The position numbers were made by a program, and so were the translations under genes. A stretch of DNA of 64,000 nt from Lunularia cruciata (Eukaryota; Streptophyta; Marchantiopsida; Lunulariales; Lunulariaceae), in assembly GCA_948567375.1 (NCBI GenBank), contig OX419756.1, forward strand, positions 67,594,333 through 67,658,332. Reading direction: 5' to 3'. Positions 58,391 to 64,000 of this stretch are shown here, piece by piece (position 1 is the stretch's first letter; each line of letters begins with the position of its first letter). The notes below the pieces were generated by a model that worked only from the letters and a program-made list of their open reading frames with translations, was not told the origin of the DNA and did no database searches.

Positions 58391-58905
58391 CTATGTGCGG
58401 GAAAATCTTTTCTCGATGTGACATCTGGACCCAGTCTTGCACGAATTTCTACTTGGAAGTAAGAAATGGGTATCCAGCAGGTCTCTGCGTTGGGAAGGTA
58501 ACAGGCTGCAGAATTCTTCATCTGTACTGTGTACACGTAAACTGCAGGTGTCATATACGATGGTGTGTGGCATACTTTAGAGGTGAAGCTCTTTTAAACC
58601 CAGAGACCGACTTAATCCGATACTTCGAGAAGTGAAGACGCGGGGGGAAACAATTGACCGACAGGAATTTTAGCCACAAAGAATCCTCCCGTTCACGTTC
58701 TGGACGAGCGCCAGGTTGCCAAGATGCGTTGTAGAATCAGAATCAATGGTAAAACCATCAAATGGCAAACCATTGGAAGGTGTGTGAATCAGCAGATTTG
58801 TTCTATCTTCACATTCTTGCGAAGCAGTAAGCCACGGGGGAGAATCGTCATCACCAAGAACATCATTGTAGTCAGCCATGGCTCGAGGAATTTGACTAGG
58901 AGAGA
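58391..58905 (-). pseudogene. P2 left-arm copy of the MADYND sequence
   Basis: The minus-strand frame 58,670-58,927 contains MADYNDVLGDDDSPPWLTAS and QECEDRTNLLIHTPSNGLPF, then NIDSDSTT-like FTIDSDSTTHLGNLALVQNV. Further blocks at 58,391-58,573 and 58,204-58,554 continue in other frames. The conserved start suggests a real ancestral gene; the family is unknown to me. Confidence 0.5.
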
Positions 58906-60021
58906 TTTGAGCTTCTTTTCTGGACAATCAATGAATTGCTTTATCTGTGGGCTAGATCTCCGGTATATAAGAAGGTATGATTTCGAGCTCTTGTTCCACG
59001 AATAAGCACGATTGTTGAGAGTACTCTTCAAGAATTTCTCTGAGTAACTGCTCTAGTCTGCGAGGGCCTTGTGAGTATCCTGTTCGATGCTTAAACGGAG
59101 AGGGATATATATACGAACTTGGGAATGTGTACAGTCTCAATGTAGACTATGCACGACGCGCACAAAATTGACCATGTTATGGTTTGGAATAACCCAAAAT
59201 CAGACATTTTCAGGATTCCGGAATAGCCCAAAAGTTTGTAAAAATCAGGTTCTATCTCCAAAGAGCAAGTATCAAAATCCCATACTGGTTCTCCTTGACA
59301 TAGAAGGATGATCTTGAGATGTGTTTGCTGACAACAAGCTTCTTGAGAAGCAGTCACCGATGGAGGACAATCATCATCGCCAAAGACGTGGTTCTAATCA
59401 GCCATTTTGATAGAAACCTCGAATTTGGAAGAGAGTAGAACGATGAGAACCTCTGTTAAGCAATAACTTTCACCTGAATGTCATGAATTACTATTTCAAG
59501 AGTGTAATCTGCTAGTCTGATCCGTGACATGTGCCCATGTTGAACCACGCCGCATGTGTGCTATCGGTATCTAGCTTGCCGTGGTAAGCTCTGGATATGG
59601 GTCGTCTGGAACACTGTTGTTGTGGCGGCCCATGGAATTGGAAAGAAGAATCTCTGCTATGAACATGTACACTATACGCTCTCCAATCTTGACGTCAACC
59701 AAACAGTTATACTTTTTTCTTTTGTGCGCGTTAAGCACGGTCTCCGGTGACTCTGTACACATTCCTAAATCCGGACTTATAAAAGAAAGATATTATATAT
59801 ATCCCTCTTCGTTTAAGCTTCAAACATTGTACTTACAAGGCGCTCGCAGACTAGACCACTTACTCACAGAGACTCTGGAAGGCTTCTCTCAGCAGTTTTG
59901 CTTATTCTTGTAACAAGAGCTCGAAATCACATCTATTTACAAGAGATCTAGCCCACAGATAAAGCAATTCATTCATCGTTCAGAAAAAAAGCTTGGATTT
60001 CGTAGTCAAATTGCTCGAACC

Positions 60022-60597
60022 ATGGCTGACTACAATGATGTCCTTGGCGATGACGATTCTCCCCCGTGGCTTACTGCTTCCCAAGAATGTGAACGTGAAG
60101 ATACATCAAATGAGCTGATCCACTTACCTTCAAATGGTTTGCCATTTGTTTGTTATAACATTGATTCGGGTCCTACAGAGCATCCTTGCAACCGGGCGAC
60201 CGCTGGGAATGGGAACGGGAGTCTTCTTTGTGGCTAAAATTTCCTATCGGTCAATTGTTTTCCCCTCATGTCTTCATTTCTCGGAGTATCAGATTCAATC
60301 TGCCTCAGGGTTCTCAGCCTGTTACCTTCACAACGCACACAATACATCTGCAGAGACCTGCTGGATACCCACTTCGCTGATGTCACATCCAGAAAAGGAT
60401 TTTTCCTGACATGATTGATAAACTACTGCCTTGTAGCAGTGAAATTGGCTCTCCAGCATGAGCAACCTGTTTCGAGCTATTGTGCCTCGGACACATACGA
60501 CGGGAAGACCAAGCTTGAAGCAAGAGTAGGATTCGACCTCACAAATATATTGCTTCTGAGCGACATAAATGCAATATTGAAACTAAATCAATTGTAA
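60022..60597 (+). pseudogene. P2 right-arm copy of the MADYND sequence
   Basis: The frame from 60,022 reads MADYNDVLGDDDSPPWLTAS, then NELIHLPSNGLPFVCYNIDS and stops at 60,235. Later blocks include CRDLLDTHFADVTS in another frame and YDGKTKLEARVGFDLTNILL (60,415-60,597). It faces away from the left-arm copy. Confidence 0.5.
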
Positions 60598-61635
60598 TAT
60601 TGCAAAGCCGAATTACTTGGACTTGGAAACGCAGCAGCCAAACAATATCAGAGAAGCCTAGTGGATTCTTTCCAGGTCTAGAATAACATTTGGCAGGGTC
60701 ACTCGCTGATTCAGAGGTTCTGCAACGGAGCAACGTTGCTTAGTTCAGTTCACGCTGAAATTGCTCAAACTACTACACTGTTTTCCATGATTAGTCTATA
60801 CCACACTATTTTAGTGACTTTTGAGGCCACTTCTCTCACTTAGTGTGAACCACAGTAATACATATTTATTAGTGTGGATCATATTGTTTCAAGGCAATAC
60901 ATATTTATTACTGTGGATCAATATTGTTTCAACGAAAGCTTTTTGACTATGGACTACACAATTAGGAATACAAGCAAAATAGAAATTCAAGGCAGAACAG
61001 TCCAGTGGAAAGAAAGCTAGAAAACTCATCAATAGTAATCTCCGGAAAATAAATCATGAATTTTGACGCCGGTGGAAATCAATATTAATTTGAGCAACTA
61101 GATCAATCTACCGAATTTACCATCTAACATCATTGGTAGATTTACCATGATGTTTGGTAGACTTGACAATTCTTCTACCATTCATGATCAAGACTGCTAG
61201 ATTATTGATTACTTGTGCTTGAGTAATCAACAAGCAACTAAGAGATGAAGATGATAATATGTTGTGATACGAAAAAAAATTAAATGATATATAGGGATGA
61301 TATTTGAATAACAATAATGATATTTAGCCAAAATTCTGCAAACAGTTTGTGACAGCCCTATGTCAACATACTAATAGTAAAAATATTAAGAACAGGTCCT
61401 TTGCAGCTTGAGGATAAGTATCAGAAATGACTAAGAGTGAAGGAAAGTTAACCAAGTACAGTTCATTTATTTTATTTCATATTATTCATTTATTTATTGT
61501 TCACTTAGCTTTTCTTGTGGAATTTTCTTGTGGAATTGGGAGTATACTTTTGGGGAAATGGCTCTAGAACTTTGGGGAATGAAGAAAGTAGTGCGAGGTG
61601 GGTTAAGAATAAAAGTGAGAATGGACACACTTCAA

Positions 61636-61958
61636 GAAGAAGAAGAAGAAGAAGAAGAAGAAGACTTGGTTGGTGTTAATGTTCATGATCACCTCTTCAA
61701 TAGCCCTTAGAGTGCGGCACTTGTAACTCCCTATGCTCCACCATTATTAGTCTTTTGGTTGTCAAAGGGGGTCTTCAAAATTCAAACAAGAAGAAGAAGA
61801 AGAAGAAGAAGAAGAAGAAGAAGAAGAAGAAGAAGACTTGGTTGGTGTTAATGTTCATGATCACCTCTTCAATAGCCCTTAGAGTGCGGCACTTGTAACT
61901 CCCTATGCTCCACCATTATTAGTCTTTTGGTTGTCAAAGGGGGTCTTCAAAATTCAAA
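61636..61958 (+). repeat. (GAA)n plus an exact ~125-bp direct duplication
   Basis: A GAA run at 61,636-61,663 is followed by a ~125-bp segment (starting 'gacttggttggtgttaatg'); a second GAA run at 61,789-61,834 is followed by the same segment with no visible difference, to 61,958. Slippage or unequal exchange at GAA repeats is the likely cause, and recent. Confidence 0.93.
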
Positions 61959-62187
61959 CCTTTTCCAAGCCATTGTCTGGTTGATGCCAATTGATCTCAA
62001 GGGTGATCATTCCTAGAGCAGAATTTTCTAGGCCAAGAACATTTCCCCAGTGCTACTTGGCCCAAGAAAACAGGTTTCCCTCAAGTTGCTACAAGTGGGA
62101 TCCCTATTTGCTCTAAATTCTTGGATCATTCCCGTATGGCTCAATTCACAATACCATAGCAAGAAGCACAACCTCTTGCTATGGATG

Positions 62188-62491
62188 GCCTCTGCTGTAT
62201 GATGTAGTGCCCACTTATTCTGTGTTTGTGGACTAAGAATTACTTCAAGCACATACTTGTGCTGCCTTGGTGGGTTTAGGTGTCATCACTATTTATCCAC
62301 TCTCACCATTTTATCTCTCTCTTCTAGACAAATTCATATGAGGACCTCTGCTGTATGATGTAGGGCCCACTTATTCATTGTTGGTGGACTAGGAATTACC
62401 TCAGGCACATACTTGTGCTGCCTTGGTATGATCTTTATTTTTCCCGCTCTCACCATTTTAACTCTCTCTTCTAGACAAAGTCATGTGGGAG
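62188..62491 (+). repeat. Tandem duplication of ~150 bp
   Basis: Units begin 'ctctgctgtatgatgtag' at 62,188 and near 62,345 and share 'cacatacttgtgctgccttgg', 'ctctcaccatttta' and 'ctctcttctagacaaa' in order, with scattered differences. Confidence 0.88.
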
Positions 62492-63329
62492 TTTCTACTA
62501 CCAAAACTTGACGCCAAAGTTGGAACAAACTTTTGATTACTCTGGACTTGTAACCATCTACAGAATGTGAAGGATTGCTAACAAGGTCCTGATTTTATAG
62601 CTTTAGCTTTTCATGTACCACCATTCAATGATTGAGTCATGGTTGGGTAGTCTCAACCCTCACATGCAAATGCTTCAATGGTTCTTGATAGCAGTTATTT
62701 ATCCAGGTTGTAGCATATTCAAACCATTGTACTTCCTTTGGAGCCTAAGACAAAGTCCTCCGGGCCGAAGGTTGGCAGCAGAAAAGGTATTTGGGTCAAA
62801 GATTGTCGGTAACAAAGGACTTTGGTCTTGTACTCCATCAGCACGGACCTTCCCTGACATAACCCCCTTGAAATCATTTCTTCCACGTGCACTTCCTCCT
62901 TTATGATCATTCTTCTTACTTGTGCATTGGCTTTCCACTCCAAAAGAGAGTGGTATAAAACCACTTTCTAACCTCTACAAGCTTATAGCTTAGCATAAGC
63001 TTAAGAAAAGAACATAAAAGAAAAAAGAAAAAATTAAATTTGTGAAAAGGGCTATCACTACAATATGATTTACTATAGAAGTAAACTCCAACATGACTAA
63101 GCATATCCAAAATTAGACCAGAGCAAAAAGTTAATGAGCAAATTCATATACGCTATTAGATGGGTTTTGTGGTTATAATATTTCTACTCATTCTTGTGTT
63201 CAACAAAAAAAAAAACACATAATACATACAAGATCTCACCTAAGCACTATTCTAAGCACTTAGCACAAAATATTGCAGGTGATTTTTAATAGCTTATGTA
63301 CCTGGCTTTTAATCTATTCTTGATTAAAA
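62492..63329. other. Unassigned interval
   Basis: No gene, LTR or RNA gene recognised. A minus-strand frame at 62,699-62,938 is Lys/Arg/Gly-rich with no known match. AT-rich toward the right end. Confidence 0.45.
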
Positions 63330-64000
63330 GAATTGATTCATGGTTTATTTTCCTGAAATTACTATCGCTGTTTAATGAGATAGCTAGTTTTCTTCCCACT
63401 GAACCGTTCTACCTTGAACTTCTATTTTGCTTGTATTCCTTATTGTGTAGTACAGAGTAAAAACGCTTGTGTGTGAAACAGGGTTGATCCACTCTGATTA
63501 ATATGTATTTCTAGGGTTCACACTAATTGAGACAAGTGACCTCAAAAGTCACTTTAATAGTGTGGTCTACACTCATAACCGTAAAGACTGTAGTAGTTTG
63601 AGCAATTTCAGCGTAAGATCCGTGGAAGAGAATTGCTTAATCAAGACGTTAACTTGGATCTATCAAAGGTTAGATCTCGAGTAAGTTAAAATATTTTCAA
63701 GCTGGAAAATAATGTTTCAAATTAACTGTCACCTTGTTCAAAAAAGATAGCAATTGTAGATTCTTGAGCATCACCCAATCTGTTGAGGAAATCACCGAGA
63801 GGGTGTCGAACATATTATTACGCTGGAAGCAGGAATTACCTTGAAGTATATTCGTCAGTCTGAGAGATGCACCTTGCCCCACCAAAGTCAACACGTCATG
63901 AGTGTGAACCGAATATTAAATCAAATAACTCAAAATAAATTTTCCTCATTGATATTGGTATTTCTGGCCATTTTCAAACTACAGCGTTGTATGTGGAGAT
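63330..64000 (+). repeat. Palindromic unit P3, left end, cut by the window
   Basis: The terminus ATATGTATTTCT at 63,501, preceded by TTA, and the following left-arm block match P1 and P2. Unlike them, its outer flank (63,330-63,480) is the inverted complement of the P1/P2 right flank ('actacacaat..g.a.acaag'), so the inverted repeat is longer in this copy. The unit continues past the window end. Confidence 0.75.

Overview
This window looks like intergenic nuclear DNA of a large plant genome. I found no convincing host gene, rRNA or tRNA. Nearly everything recognisable is a decayed LTR retrotransposon, with elements nested in one another and many in-frame stops of the CAG-to-TAG kind. The plant assignment rests on an initiator-Met-tRNA-type primer binding site, chromodomain-bearing Ty3 elements, a Ty1/copia remnant and AT-rich spacers. 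Two Ty3 lineages have features I would expect in a seed-free plant or gymnosperm rather than a typical flowering plant, but that is inference.

Layout. 1-3.4 kb: unassigned sequence and a CT-rich, coiled-coil-like remnant. 3.4-12.3 kb: a chromovirus (family A, minus strand, 3' LTR at 4.5-4.9 kb) fused at about 8.26 kb to a second Ty3 element (family D, gag-protease-RT, minus strand), with D-type LTR copies at 3.4-4.1 and 12.0-12.3 kb. 12.3-16.4 kb: a second family D copy (D'), split in its RT by a D-type solo LTR. 16.4-18.5 kb: unassigned, perhaps starting with another LTR. 18.5-21.3 kb: a second family A copy (A''), split by a 1,886-bp TG...CA insertion (G) with a perfect ATAGT duplication. 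21.3-28.6 kb: a third Ty3 lineage (family E, minus strand) with a 2.6-kb LTR.

28.6-43.6 kb is the most interesting stretch. It holds a plus-strand Ty3 element (family C) whose order is gag-like, protease, C5-cytosine DNA methyltransferase, RT, RNase H, integrase, PHD-type zinc finger, polypurine tract and 3' LTR. It is split twice: by a complete but internally deleted family A element (B, 31,264-35,478) just after the methyltransferase, and by a 3,673-bp family E solo LTR (38,105-41,777) in the integrase. That solo LTR carries about 16 copies of a 106-bp satellite-like repeat.

44.9-64 kb has three copies of a long palindromic unit (P1 45.1-48.8 kb, P2 57.2-60.9 kb, P3 from 63.5 kb and cut by the window end). 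P1 and P2 have inverted termini and two head-to-head copies of an unrecognised coding-like sequence. A Ty1/copia remnant (F, minus strand) with a 100-bp AT repeat in its LTR lies at 54.5-57.05 kb, and several short tandem duplications lie around it.

The elements do not form a host pathway; they record successive insertions. The notable functional idea is family C, which combined a DNA methylation writer and a probable histone reader in one retrotransposon. All copies here carry stops or frameshifts and are probably inactive.
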